From Triatoma infestans (Eukaryota; Arthropoda; Insecta; Hemiptera; Reduviidae): DNA of 64,000 bases. Position numbers and translations under genes: made by a program. The notes beneath the pieces are model-generated. The model had not been told where the DNA came from. It saw only the letters and a program-made list of their open reading frames with translations, and made no database searches. Within the stretch, counting starts at the first letter, position 1; every line of letters begins with the position of its first letter. The stretch is from the NCBI GenBank assembly GCA_011037195.1, contig JAAEAF010005081.1, positions 347,196 through 411,195 of the forward strand, given 5' to 3'. Below are positions 24,261-34,879 of this stretch, piece after piece.

Positions 24261-24561
24261 GTTTATGAGTTTTCTGAATTTATTCGAAAATGCTTACAAC
24301 GATTTAAAGTTGGAATGCTTGCTGATTAGATATAAACAAATTAGATCTGAAATATTTTTCTGAAAAAAATTATTTTGGAGGCGTATTGGGAGTCTAACAA
24401 TTAGTTCAAATTTAAATTCGCGCAAACGTGAACAACGCCCAACTAAACTTAACGTTGCAAAAACAAAACTTCTTGATTAAATTATATTGATTGGAGTAAG
24501 AGAATATCGTGTAAGTTCGATGGCTTGGAGCGATCAAAGAAAGAACAATGTTTTGTTTGAC

Positions 24562-24592
24562 AACGTTTCGGCAAATTTATTGCCTTCTTCAG
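24562..24592 (-). ncRNA. Hammerhead motif with canonical core and AACGTT stem III
   Basis: On the minus strand CTGAAGA is followed by one extra A, stem II GGCA/TGCC, and GAAACGTTG. Unlike the other AACGTT-class motifs in the window it keeps C3 and G8. Stem III is the palindrome ACGT with no room for a loop, so cleavage would need pairing of two RNAs. Confidence 0.65.
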
Positions 24593-25279
24593 GAAAAGTA
24601 AGATAATTAATTGAGCTATTTGCAACAACACAACTGTTTGCTGTTTAACTTTTAAATGAGTGAGCCCTAATACTAAGTCTAGTGATGATTTCATTTTGTT
24701 TTATATTGTAAGAGGGTCGAATCTAATTAAGAAAATATAAAAATTGGTTCAAATTAACCCCTGATAGGGTTGGTTTGTTTACATTGTGCATTTACATATC
24801 GTTCACGTTTAAAGAAAATCTTTGGAGCGGTTTTCAAGATATTACGAAAATCGCAGAAACTATTAAATAAAGTCTACTTAGGGATTAACTAAAAAACTAA
24901 GTGCGAAATACTGAAAAACCTATTCGATAAAGATGCACTTGTTGTTCACAGATTGAGAATATGGACGAATATAAAGAATAATATAATGACACAGTTTTTA
25001 TATGTATTTGATTACCAGTATTTGCTGCATGTCTGCAATTGGGCAAGTGTTCTATCTCAATTATAATATTGTAACTAAACCAGAGAATTAATTAGAAAAT
25101 TTGTGTTGAAAATACTATAATTACGTACACTTAACATTTCGAGATATTTCTCTTTAACAGCCAGGCTATACTTTCCCAAAACCTGTGATAGATGGGCAGA
25201 TATCTGGACTGGATCAATCTGGTAAAGATGGTCAAATCCACCGAAACCCGACAGTTTTTCCAACAATACTCGAATGTGA

Positions 25280-26780
25280 GTAACCCAATTATATTTTACA
25301 TTTTTTCCCGGACATTATTAGTAAAGCAGAGCTTAGAATGTATAGAATATTCCATTTTTAATAACCACTTAAATATAGATTTTAAAAATGGCGACATTAG
25401 ACTGTGCTCCAACTACCGTGGGATCTGTGATGTAATGAAAGTATTAGACGCGGTCGTCAAGAACAAAATAGAAAATGAATATAGCATGGCCGAAGAACAG
25501 TATGGCTTCACTATAGGGCGTTCCTGCTGCGCCGATCATGTATTTTCATTAAGACAGTTTTTGGAAAAATGTAAAACAAAGCAAGAGGATATTATGTCTA
25601 CCTTTCAGAGAAATTGAAAAAGCGTATGACAATATGCCCAGGGAAAATTATAGGGAACATTGAGAACTGCCTTGATAAGCGAGTCGGTGATTAAGGTGGT
25701 CAAGGAAATATATCGTGGAAATGTATGCCAAGTCAAAATTGGAAACCTACTTCAAAGGGTCTCCTGCAAGGACGTAGCCTATCACCCATTCTCTTTAAAA
25801 TTTATTTAGACGTCTGCTTGCGCAACTGGTCACGGAACTGTAATAAAATGGGATTAAGAATAGATAAGAAGACATATCTGCATTCTTTATTCTTTGCTGA
25901 AGACCAAATAACCCGGTCCCGGGTTTGAGTACAGCTGTGCTGCCCTTAGATTTTTTTCTTCCTAGAAGCCTCTACAGCTCACTGTCCGGAGTGTTGTCTG
26001 TAACGAGAGAACACTGTCCGGAGGCCGGCAGAGCACTCACAAGGCTCCGGGCTTCAATGACCATAGATGTTGACGCGCCTTAAATCACCCAAAATGCAGA
26101 GGACACAGTGTTTATGTGTTCCAGGCTGATTATGGAATATGAGAAGTGGCGGCGCAAGATAAATTTCAAAAAGACAAGAGTGAATGCCTATAGCGCTGAT
26201 CCCCTAATATTTGATGGTACAGAAAATTAAAACGGTAGACCACTTAAATACCTAGGGTCCGTTTTGGAGCATAATGGCTCCTCAAGAAAAGATATACCAG
26301 GAGAGTGACAGAAGCTCGTAAAGCTAAATGGCGTCTTATGCAACAATAATATACTTAAAACAACAAAAAAATTAATTTACGAAGCCATCGTGAAGAGTAT
26401 ATTGTTAGTGCGAAACGTGGACGCTTGGTTCCCGTGAAAAAGGAGTACTTTCAGCCACAGAAATTGACTTTTTGGCACCGATTGGCAAAGAGTCGAGATG
26501 GGATAATGTGAGAAATAACGTAATCAGGGAAATAATGGATGCCAAGAAAACCTTTTTTAGAATGTGTCGCACTGAGAAGATTAAAATGGGGTGGCCCCTC
26601 CTACTTAGAGTAGTGAAGACCGATTACCAAAAAAAATTTTTAAATGGCCATCGGAAAGAAGTCGAAGACGAGGCCGATCCAGACTTTCCTGGAAAAGAGC
26701 GGTGGATGAGGATATGGTGGGATGCGAACTCGGGGAACAGGGTGCTATTGATAGAGAGTTATGCAAAGACCGAATAGAAA
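25280..26780 (+). mobile_element. RTE/L1-like LINE ORF2 fragment, broken
   Basis: Pieces in order: SNYRGICDVMKVLDAVVKNK (about 25410), EEQYGFTIGRSCCADHVF (about 25495), a D-x-MPRE-like segment (about 25630), LLQGRSLSPILFKIYLD (about 25755), FFAEDQ for the catalytic box (about 25892), then after a nested SINE CSRLIMEYEKWRRKINFKK, and NVRNNVIREIMDAKKTFF. Frameshifts and the SINE disrupt the frame. Confidence 0.75.
25909..26087 (+). mobile_element. 5'-truncated S1 SINE nested in the LINE
   Basis: Starts inside the tRNA-like head (GGTTTGAGT B-box region), then CTTAGATTTTTTTCTTCC, GGAGGCCGGCAGAGCACTC and GACGCGCCTTAAAT. It splits the LINE catalytic box. TGCTGAAGACCA before it and TGCAGAGGACAC after it look like a diverged target duplication. 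Confidence 0.85.
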
Positions 26781-26838
26781 ATCTCAAATTGGGGAACTCC
26801 TAAAATATATGTATATGTATATGTAACCTTTAGGGCGA

Positions 26839-27066
26839 GAGAAGGGAATAGCTAAGTGGCTAGCGTACTGAAGTCCCATGCAGAGAACCCTGGTTCGTAT
26901 CTAGCTGTGCTGCCCTTGAGTTTTTTCTTGCTAGGAGACTCTACGCTCACATCCGGTGATGGACAGTGCTGTCTGTAACGAAAGAAAACTGTCCGGAGGC
27001 CGGCAGTGCACTGAGAAGGGTCCGGGCTCCAATGAGCATAGATGTTGACGCTCCTTAAATTAAAAA
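26839..27066 (+). mobile_element. tRNA-derived SINE (family S1), near full length
   Basis: GAAGGGAATAGCTAAGTGG head, CTGGTTCGTATC B box, GTGATGGACAGTGCTGTCTG, GGAGGCCGGCAGTGCACTGA and a TTAAATTAAAAA end. It lies directly after the LINE at 25280-26780. Confidence 0.9.
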
Positions 27067-27778
27067 CTAAAAGAAAAGACCTTAATACATAACCAATGTG
27101 TTTGGAATCAGTTTTTAGTCTCACGAGGGGGTAATCTTTGTAAGCAACAATGCTTAAAGCAGAGAGTTCAGTGATATACGAGCCTAACTCTATTCCCACT
27201 ATGTCAATTTAATTTCAGCACATATAAGCTGATAAGCACAGCCAATATATTTGAGTATTTCATACAGTTTTTTAATTCTTATTTTAATGCAACAGTAATA
27301 TAAAATTTAAAAAAAAATTGCACGCAAATAAAACAGCAATAAATCAGTGAAACCATTTAACTTTTTTTTAAAAAAAAGTTATTCAATATTATTGTTTGCA
27401 TTATTAAACATTTCAGAATAAATATATATAGTAATAATTTGAATACTTACAACTGCACATAAATTTAACATATAATTGTGGCAAATGGAGATCTTTTAGT
27501 CTGTGAAAATGAAAGTAAACTAGCCGTAGACCGTACAGGAGTGAAATATATATTGAGCTATTTAAATAAAATGTATGCTAGTCAATAACTTATAAAAAAT
27601 GGTTTTTTAATGTACATTGTTTAACTGATATCATTATCACCGCTCACTACACTTTTATAATTTATATATAATTACCATTTTTCAATGTAATAAGTAAACA
27701 ATATTTTAAAGTGAAAAATATTGTATAATATTATGATATTGATAATATAAAAAAAAAAAAAAAATACATTTTTACTTT

Positions 27779-28140
27779 TTAAAACCACTGTAAGAGGAAG
27801 TAAAACGATCGTGTTAGGATTTCACCGTAAATTATATTTTCATGTTCCATAGTCCAAAAAAATGTTTTGATATATATATATATATATATATGTGTTTGTG
27901 TGTGTGTGTGTATGTGTGTGTGTTGAACAAAAAATATCTCAAAAAAAAAAAAAAAATCACAGGAAACTCAAATTTGATACCCCCCCCCCCGAGCATCAAA
28001 CACTAAGGTCGGACAAAATCTATCAACCGGAAGTGCGATTTTACTAAATGTTTTTTCGATTTTTCACGATTTCCTCGAAAACTTCATATAATGCCTATAT
28101 ACCTGTAACAGGACATACAAGCCTGTAACTTTTGTTTTGG
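27779..28140 (-). repeat. Family X repeat with expanded microsatellites
   Basis: Contains GTAAGAGGAAGTAAAACGAT, a (TA)n then (TG)n run at about 27869-27923, an 11-base poly-C at about 27980, and CAACCGGAAGTGCGATTTTA. Other copies have only a short CA run at this site, so the element itself carries the unstable tract. Confidence 0.6.
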
Positions 28141-28575
28141 TTGGTTCTGCAGAGCTGGAAAGTATCAGAAATAGTTTCCGTGGTAACATGCTTCTTTTTT
28201 TTAATTTTATACTGCTTTATTTAAGAAAAAAAAATAATTACAGTGGAGTTAGTGTGAAAAAGCCAAATTAAGGTTCTTAGATATTACATAACTACCAGCG
28301 AGAAAACAAAACTGTCAAATCTACAAAATATAAATAAACAGAAAGAACTGAATGACATAAGGTGATAAAAATTAAATATGAACTTTGAATATATAGTATA
28401 ATATAGTATTTAATTGAACACCATAAATCTTAACCTAATAAAGTTAATAATATAATAGCGGAGGTTGTTTATATGTTTCGCAACTCTGAGGGTTTAACAG
28501 ATATCCAATATCGTTATTATATTTAGCCTGCTTCTTTTTGTGGTTATCGACCGGTTTCTGGCCATATGAGAAAAT
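28140..28575. mobile_element. Degenerate PLE foldback fragment
   Basis: GGTTGGTTCTGCAGAGCTGG near 28141 and GCCTGCTTCTTTTTGTGG with CGACCGGTTTCTGG near 28527-28561 are the two ends of the foldback family in inverted orientation. The ribozyme core is lost (only GAAACCGGTC remains, about 28549). The sequence between is AT-rich filler. It appears inserted in a family X copy, whose blocks resume at about 28575. Confidence 0.55.
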
Positions 28576-28648
28576 CGATTTATCGGAAGTGCCACTTTAT
28601 GGAATAGATTTTTGAGATTTTATGGAAATTTCTCGAAACTGCAACCCT

Positions 28649-28679
<31 letters not shown>

Positions 28680-28885
28680 GTGGACTGCTTACTGCGCAGA
28701 TAATAGATTCTATAACTTTTATCTGAGACATTTTTCCAAACAAATTTAATTTAGCGGTGTTCTAGGGAACCTATAAGTTAGGTTTCAATTTAAGCTGCTG
28801 ATACAAATCTATGTAACCCCCATATATCAGTACTTTGTCACTAAATGGATTATTAAATACTACTGGGTCGAATAGAAATTTATTT

Positions 28886-29301
28886 TCAGAGACATTTTCC
28901 GTGATAACCTGCTTCTTTTTGTGGTCATCGACCGGTTTCGGGCGTTCGCCCATCATCAGGATGCTTTTGTTAAACAGTGTAATAACATAGACTTGCAAAG
29001 AGCAAATACAGTTGATACACTCGATGACCCACATTAGGGCCCAGATGTTTTACTACAGCATGCACCATCCAAAGGACGGCCTCCAGCTAGACTATACTTG
29101 CTCAGAAGATGGGAGGAAGACACTTCATAAAAATAGAAAATCTTTGTAGACTTCAATGAGTGTATCAACTGTATTTGTTCTGTTTACAAGTATACTGTTT
29201 AACAAAAACATCCTGACGATAGGCGATGATCATAAAAAAAAGCAGGCTATCAGGAAAAAAATATCTCTGATGCTTTCCAGCTCTGCGGAACCAACCATAA
29301 C
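28886..29301. mobile_element. PLE-type foldback, one intact hammerhead and one deleted
   Basis: Inverted arms 28886-about 29017 and about 29150-29270, with a 31-nt tail (29271-29301). A 12-bp direct repeat AGAAATTTATTT flanks it (28874-28885 and 29302-29313). The minus-strand ribozyme motif at 28930-28959 is intact. The plus-strand counterpart at 29212-29230 has lost about 17 nt covering half of stem II, GAAA and stem III. The unique centre resembles, in reverse, sequence at about 29670-29850, so part of a longer parent element is retained. Confidence 0.85.
28930..28959 (-). ncRNA. Minimal hammerhead ribozyme motif, intact core
   Basis: CTGATGA, one extra T, stem II GGGC/GCCC with a GAAC loop, GAAA, then the palindrome ACCGGT and C. 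Predicted cleavage is after GTC. This is the cleanest copy of the ACCGGT class. Confidence 0.75.
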
Positions 29302-29989
29302 AGAAATTTATTTCTGCACGATAAAAAAAAAAAAAAACCGTACCACACAGGACCATACCAAAAGCTAACCAAAAAAACGTCTTCGTCTGCCAAAAAATAT
29401 GCTCTAAATATATTAAAGTTACGCATTTTTTTGTTTTTATTTTTCTCTTACTTCTAATTAAAAGAAGTATTGCAATCATGCCAAATTTTCGATATCTAGT
29501 TTTCAGCGAATAACATATATTTTATGTTTCATATTTCACTTGCTACAGAGCGAAATAGATTCTAGAAAATGAATAATATGCATTCCTTTATCATATAATT
29601 CTTTCGTACAGTTTCAGATGGATAGTTTGTGGCAAAAATGTAACTAACATAAATGAACAACATGTTGGTTTGCATAAGAGACTTCACATGACCAACTGCT
29701 TTCATTGAAGACTCCTGCCACCTATAAAAATTTTCTATTTTTAAGAGGTCTCTTGCTCCCACCTTCCGAGCAAGTATAGTTTAGCCATAGGCAGTTCTTT
29801 AGATGGTGCACACGGTAGCAAAACATCTGGGAAGTCAGGAATTTTCGACCATTTCGAAACTCCAAAGCTATAAGTAAGAGAAGATACTGCTCACGTGTTA
29901 ATTGCTTTTATGCTCTTTTCCTGCCAAGTTGGTCTTAAATCTGTGTTTGAATTTTGGTTCCATTATTATTATAATTATTTTTGAGAAGG

Positions 29990-31755
29990 GACAGAAAGTT
30001 TTCTGGCAGGTAGGAGACTAGCGGGCAAGACCTGGGGAGTTAACCCTCGAGGCATCTATTGGATTTACGAAAAGTTGGTGAAGCCAAGGATACTCTATGC
30101 CGCAGTGGCATGCTGGACTGGCTCCTTGGTAAGGAGGAACAGCAAGAAGCTGGAAGGAGTGCAGCGCACGGCCTGCCTGGCTATTACTGGTGCGATGAGA
30201 ACGACACCGACGGTGGCACTGGGGATGTTGCTGGGGCTAACCCCTCTTCAGTATGTGGTGGTGGGTAAGGCGATGAAGGGGTACCTCAGAATGAGGTGTA
30301 AGGGAGAATGGGTGAGAACCTTTCGAAGGGATCACACTAGGATCGAGGATAGATTTGGCGAGTAAACCGATTTCTGCTATCTAAACTCGATGAGACAGCA
30401 AGACATGGGGGATTTGAGAGCGATTACAAGATCAGTATTGGCAGTACAGGGGATGATAACCTCACGAGGCCAACGGAGGCGGGTAACGGCATTATTCCGC
30501 TGTTATTCAGATGGCTCTAAACAGGAGGGGACTGGCCTGTCAGGGGCGGCAGCATGGTTGCAGGAGTTGGATAGAGGGCTTCGGTGTCTTGGTTGGTTTG
30601 GCTACTGTTTTCCAGTTCGAGGGTGTGGGCATTATTGAATGCTCCGCCTTGTGGGGGAGTGGCAGGGAGAGATTAAAACAGGGGCGGTTATTCTCCGATA
30701 GTCAGGCCTCACTGAGGGCTTTGAGCAAAGCTATGGTGGAGCTTGAAACTAGTGGAGAATGTAGGAGAAGGCTTAACGCCTTGCTCGGAGGGGTAAGGTG
30801 CGTCTCTATTGGATACCTGGACATGCGGGAATAGAAGGCAATGAGAGGGCGGATCAGTTGGCTAGGGAGGGATCATCATTACCATTTTGTGGTCCTGAAC
30901 CAGCCCTTGCCGTCACTAAGAGGTTTCGCGATAAACAGATTAGACTTTGGGAGACGAGAGTCTTGGAGAAATGCTGGGGGAAACGCAGGGGTGCCTCCAA
31001 GTTAAAAGATTTATAAAAGGAATTAGCAGGGAGTTTCGGCTTACCTTCTGTCCCTCACTAGGACAGGTCTGAGGACCTTGGTGGGGGGTAGTGACTGGGC
31101 ACACCTGGGTGTCTAATCACTTGTTCAACATAGGGAGGATGTCTAGCCCCACTTGTAAGAATAGCGATGACGGAGTCAGGGAAACGGTGTATCACTATTA
31201 TAATGGAGTTGTTGAGGAGAGAAATTAGGTTTGATTGAATGAACGAGATATGAAGACACTGTTATAATGTAGCTATAAGTTTACACTAACTGCACTAGAC
31301 TTTATAATGAAACTGATAGAATAAAAGGTGGGAGTAGAGATATGACACGATGCGATCTGAATAGATAACCTCTAGAATCTGATAGATATCCTCTAGATAG
31401 ATTCTCACTGGCTTATATACACAGGTTCTCCCACTCTAGCCTGCCTAAGTCAGAGAGTAGTCTCTGTTAACCAGAGAGAGCCTTTGTTCTCTCTGCTGGA
31501 TGCCATTACACTATCTATGTCAGTGCCCCCGTTTCGCTGGTACTAGGTTTAACGTATCTGGGAGGGTACCACTCTCGCAGGATTGCTTGGGGGAATTGGA
31601 GTTAAAGGATATCCTGGGATATTGTAGACTGACCAGTAGGCTACTGGGGGAGACTATTTAAGGGATGATATGGGGGGGGGGCATCGGGGGGATAAAAGCC
31701 ATATAGGCTTAGGCCCCATGCCGCCAGGCATCCGGTCAAATAATAATAATAATTA
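29990..31755 (+). mobile_element. LINE with RNase H domain (I/R1-like), 5'-truncated
   Basis: The frame-shifted coding part runs 30059-31016. KPRILYAAVACWTGSL (about 30080) is the post-RT segment. An RNase H domain follows: CYSDGSKQEG with the first catalytic Asp (about 30500), FSDSQASLRALS (about 30690) and WIPGHAGIEGNERADQL (about 30810), each in a different frame. The noncoding 3' part ends in an AATAATAAT tail at about 31740-31755. GC content is visibly higher than in the flanks. Confidence 0.8.
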
Positions 31756-31854
31756 TTATTTTTATATTTGCTTTAAAGAAAAATTATTTCTTTCTCTAAC
31801 AAAAGAGATGGACCTTAGCTGTATGTAAGAGAAAGTAAATTTATTTATATGCCG

Positions 31855-31890
31855 GAGGCCGGCATTGCACTGAGAAAGCTCCTATACACA
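31855..31890 (+). mobile_element. Small S1 SINE fragment
   Basis: Only the GGAGGCCGGCATTGCACTGA block and a few following bases remain. Confidence 0.5.
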
Positions 31891-32678
31891 CCCTATATAT
31901 GTAAATATCATCCATATATTACAGTAATGAATGCATAAGAATAAATCTGCTATGAACACTTTCATACAGAACATGAATTTCTTTTACTATATAAAATGAT
32001 AAATTTTCTAAACACTCAAATATTAACTTATTTATCATAAAATAAATATAGTGGCAGGGGCGGTCAAGTACCTACCTATTAACCTCTCGTATCTAGAGAG
32101 TGGATAATATTGTAGTCCAGTAGAGCGCACATGCATATAACGCATGAAATTCAGCGCACAAATACTCCACAATTATCTAAAAAAAAAATTCTTTTTTCTT
32201 TTCTTTTTTTTTCTAATAAATGTGATAACTTTATAATCGTGCAGTTAGTATACTAAGTTTAAAGAAAATCGTTATCGACTTTTCAAAATCTAAAAACATA
32301 TTCTGTGAAGTAGCACTTCCAAATCAACCGATTTTCACCAAATTTGAAATTCTAGCAATGCTTCTAATGTATATTAATATTATATAAATTGTAGAACCAT
32401 ATATTATACTGAAGTGATACTTTATAGAGGGAAGCTTAACGTTTGGGAGAATTGATCCCAAAAAAATATATATTTTCCCCAAGAAAATGTTTCAAATAAA
32501 TGTGATAGGGATTAATTTGTGTTGATAGTATTCGAAGTTTAATGGAAAATAGCGAAAAACTCGAATAAAAAAAAAAAAATTCAGCAAATTCGCACTTTCA
32601 CTTCATGGATTTTGCGCAAAACAATCGTATTAGATGCACAACCACAGTATTTAAACGGAATAATAAATTTGAGATTTT

Positions 32679-33056
32679 TAGTATTTTATTTCCGTCGTAG
32701 CATACATATTCACTTTTGTTCCTGACCGGTTTCAGATTTTCATCCATCGTCAGAGGCAAATTCACCAAGTTTGTCATAATTTATAATAATTCCATTTTGA
32801 CATTAAACACAAACACACACACACACATATAGTAACATAACCTTATAACCTCCCCACATATAATATATAACCAACAAACCAACAAGTATGAATGTAACAG
32901 AAACATTACGTTGAAGTGAACACTCTACACGAATTTGGTGAATTTGCTCTGGAGATGGATGGATGAAAAATCCGAAACCGGTCAGGAACAAAATGACTTT
33001 GCATGCTACGACGGATAAAATACTAGATGTGGAAACCAATCCACATATTCTACATG
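32679..33056. mobile_element. PLE-type foldback with paired hammerhead motifs
   Basis: Inverted arms 32679-about 32790 and about 32925-33024; tail 33025-33056 (32 nt). An 11-bp direct repeat TTTGAGATTTT flanks it (32668-32678 and 33057-33067). Joining the flanks restores the normal family X order, so this is an insertion into family X. The left ribozyme (32724-32753, minus) has an intact core; the right one (32949-32983, plus) has CTGGAGA in place of CTGANGA and a 4-nt duplication in stem II. Confidence 0.85.
32724..32753 (-). ncRNA. Minimal hammerhead ribozyme motif, intact core
   Basis: CTGACGA, extra T, stem II GGAT/ATCT (one G-T or mismatched end pair) with a GAAA loop, GAAA, then ACCGGTC. 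Confidence 0.65.
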
Positions 33057-33304
33057 TTTGAGATTTTGTGTGACTTTTTCGTTTTTGAGTATTTTGTTCA
33101 CACACAGACACACACACACACAACATACTATTCGCTAAAAACACTTTTTTCGTACTTAGGAGATCTCAAAACATATATTTCCAATGAAAACTCAATTTTG
33201 AAACAGGTTTGAGAGAAAATACAAATAATAATAGTTGATAGGGAAGGGAATAGCTAAGTGTCAGAGACATTTTCCGTGGTAGCCTGCTTCATTTTGTGGT
33301 CATC

Positions 33305-33334
33305 GACCGGTTTCGGGCGTTCGCCCATCTTCAG
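33305..33334 (-). ncRNA. Hammerhead ribozyme motif, left arm
   Basis: CTGAAGA, extra T, stem II GGGC/GCCC with GAAC loop, GAAA, ACCGGTC. All core positions agree with the hammerhead consensus apart from the one extra base before stem II. Confidence 0.75.
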
Positions 33335-33566
33335 GATGCGTTTTTCAGACAGTGTGACAACACAGACTCGCACAGAGCAACTTAGTTTCACACTAACTGA
33401 GACGTATTTTTAAAATACTAAACTCTTAAACTAGGTAAAGGGATGTTCCCTTTCACATCCCTTTACCTAGTTTAAGAGTTTAGTATTTTAAAAATACGTC
33501 TCAGTTAGTGTGAAACTAAGTTGCTCTGTGCGAGTCTGTGTTGTCACACTGTCTGAAAAACGCATC

Positions 33567-33596
33567 CTGAAGATGGGCGAACGCCCGAAACCGGTC
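33567..33596 (+). ncRNA. Hammerhead ribozyme motif, right arm
   Basis: Identical to the motif in the left arm, in the opposite orientation, about 230 bp away. A transcript crossing the whole foldback would contain one sense motif and one antisense copy able to pair with it. Confidence 0.75.
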
Positions 33597-33849
33597 GATG
33601 ACCACAAAATGATGCAGGCTACCATGGAAAATGTCTCTGATGCTTTCTAGCTCTGCGGAACCAACCACCACAACGAATAGCTAAGTGGTTAGCGTATTGG
33701 ACTCCCACGCGGAGGACCCGGGTTCGACTCCAGCTGTGCTACACTTAGATTTTTTTTTCCTAGGAGACGCCTTTACAGCTCATTGTCCGGAAGCCGGCAG
33801 TGCACTGTGAAGGCTCCGAGCGTCAATGTCCATCGATGTTGACGCGCCT

Positions 33850-33883
<34 letters not shown>

Positions 33884-34144
33884 CAGTTTATAATGAAATA
33901 AAACAAATTCCCGTGATAATATTATTAAACATTTGTGGCAAAGATGTTCTTTATTACAATTTATTAATATTTCTTTTAAAGATTATCACTATTAAAAGAA
34001 TGCAAGCGATGGGATATCCTTATAACTAAAAAAATGCATTTAACAAAGTTCAACCTCTCTTCCAGGGTGTGCATCAAGTAGTAAAAAATAAAATTCAATT
34101 TGATTTTATTATAAAACAAGGAGGTTATTAATTAAATACCACTC

Positions 34145-34420
34145 TCTAATAGCAATAAAGGAAGGATCGCAAGCTTATCGGATTTTCGCCGGAAATACAT
34201 GCTTTGAGGTTTGCTACGCACAGAAAAAAAGTAGTAGTGGCTGTGGGTGTATATACGAGTGTTTTTATATCACTGTATCTGGAGTGGACTAGCCATTTCT
34301 ATGGATATCTTGACCTTTCTGCAGATATCACAACCAAACAATATGAACAATCTTATTCTGGCCATCCCAACACTCAATCAAAGCACACAGGGACCTGAAA
34401 AGTTTGTTGATAAATGCAAT
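34145..34420 (-). repeat. Family X repeat fragment
   Basis: Begins with TCGGATTTTCGCCGGAAATA and GCTTTGAGGT, the reverse of the family 3' end. The remainder is strongly diverged. Confidence 0.45.
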
Positions 34421-34879
34421 TAGCCTTGGTTTAGCGTCCCCTCATAGGAAATCTATCTTATCATCACTGAATCATGCAGTCATACACTTTGTGCACATTC
34501 GGATCCTAGTACAAAACTTTGACTCGTAAAGAGGCCGCCATAGAACTAACTGGGAAGGCAATGGATTTTGGCTCCCTTCTACCCATCCAGATATCGCTTG
34601 GTTTCAGTCAAAATCGTTTAATCAAATATCACCTAAGTTTCCTTCTATTTTTGCAATTTTAATTTTCTCAGAAACGACTCTAACATTTCTCTTTGAAGTT
34701 GATATAGTGGCTGGATGTATAATTTGTCAATTACATTAACAATTTTAATACACAAATTTTATTCTGAATCTTAAGACTCTCTAGAACGTCCTATGTAAGA
34801 AATGCATTGATTTATCCACCCAAAATCCCTTCTGTAAGTATTAAGGTTGACTCTACTTTTTGTTATAAGTTATACATAA

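Larger units (their letters stand above)
32220..33215 (+). repeat. Family X repeat split by a foldback
   Basis: Blocks GTATACTAAGTTTAAAG, CACTTCCAAATCAACCG and ACTTTCACTTCATGG precede 32679. ACTTTTTCGTTTTTGAG, a CACACAGACACAC run and CATTTTTT-like terminal blocks follow 33056, in the family order. Confidence 0.7.
33261..33674. mobile_element. PLE-type foldback with two intact hammerheads, inside a SINE
   Basis: Arms 33261-33445 and 33456-33640 are almost perfectly complementary, with a 10-nt loop; tail 33641-33674 (34 nt). The 13-bp target duplication GAATAGCTAAGTG (33248-33260 and 33675-33687) comes from the SINE head. Hammerhead motifs lie in both arms, pointing away from the centre. Near-perfect arms and intact ribozymes make this the youngest-looking copy in the window. 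The short palindromic hinge resembles a fusion of two head-to-head monomers. Confidence 0.92.
33241..33883 (+). mobile_element. S1 SINE split by a foldback insertion
   Basis: The first bases of the SINE (GGGAAGGGAATAGCTAAGTG, 33241-33260) are separated from the rest (33675-33883) by the foldback. The right part restarts with GAATAGCTAAGTG and continues through a perfect A box and B box, CTTAGATTTTTTTTTCC, GCCGGCAGTGCACTG and GACGCGCCTTAAATT, ending in an A tail of about 28 bases. Confidence 0.88.

Noticed and set aside
23540..33600. CRISPR-like or satellite array of GAAACCGG motifs
   Set aside because: The motifs are dispersed, in both orientations, and each lies in an identifiable foldback or fragment; there is no regular spacing.
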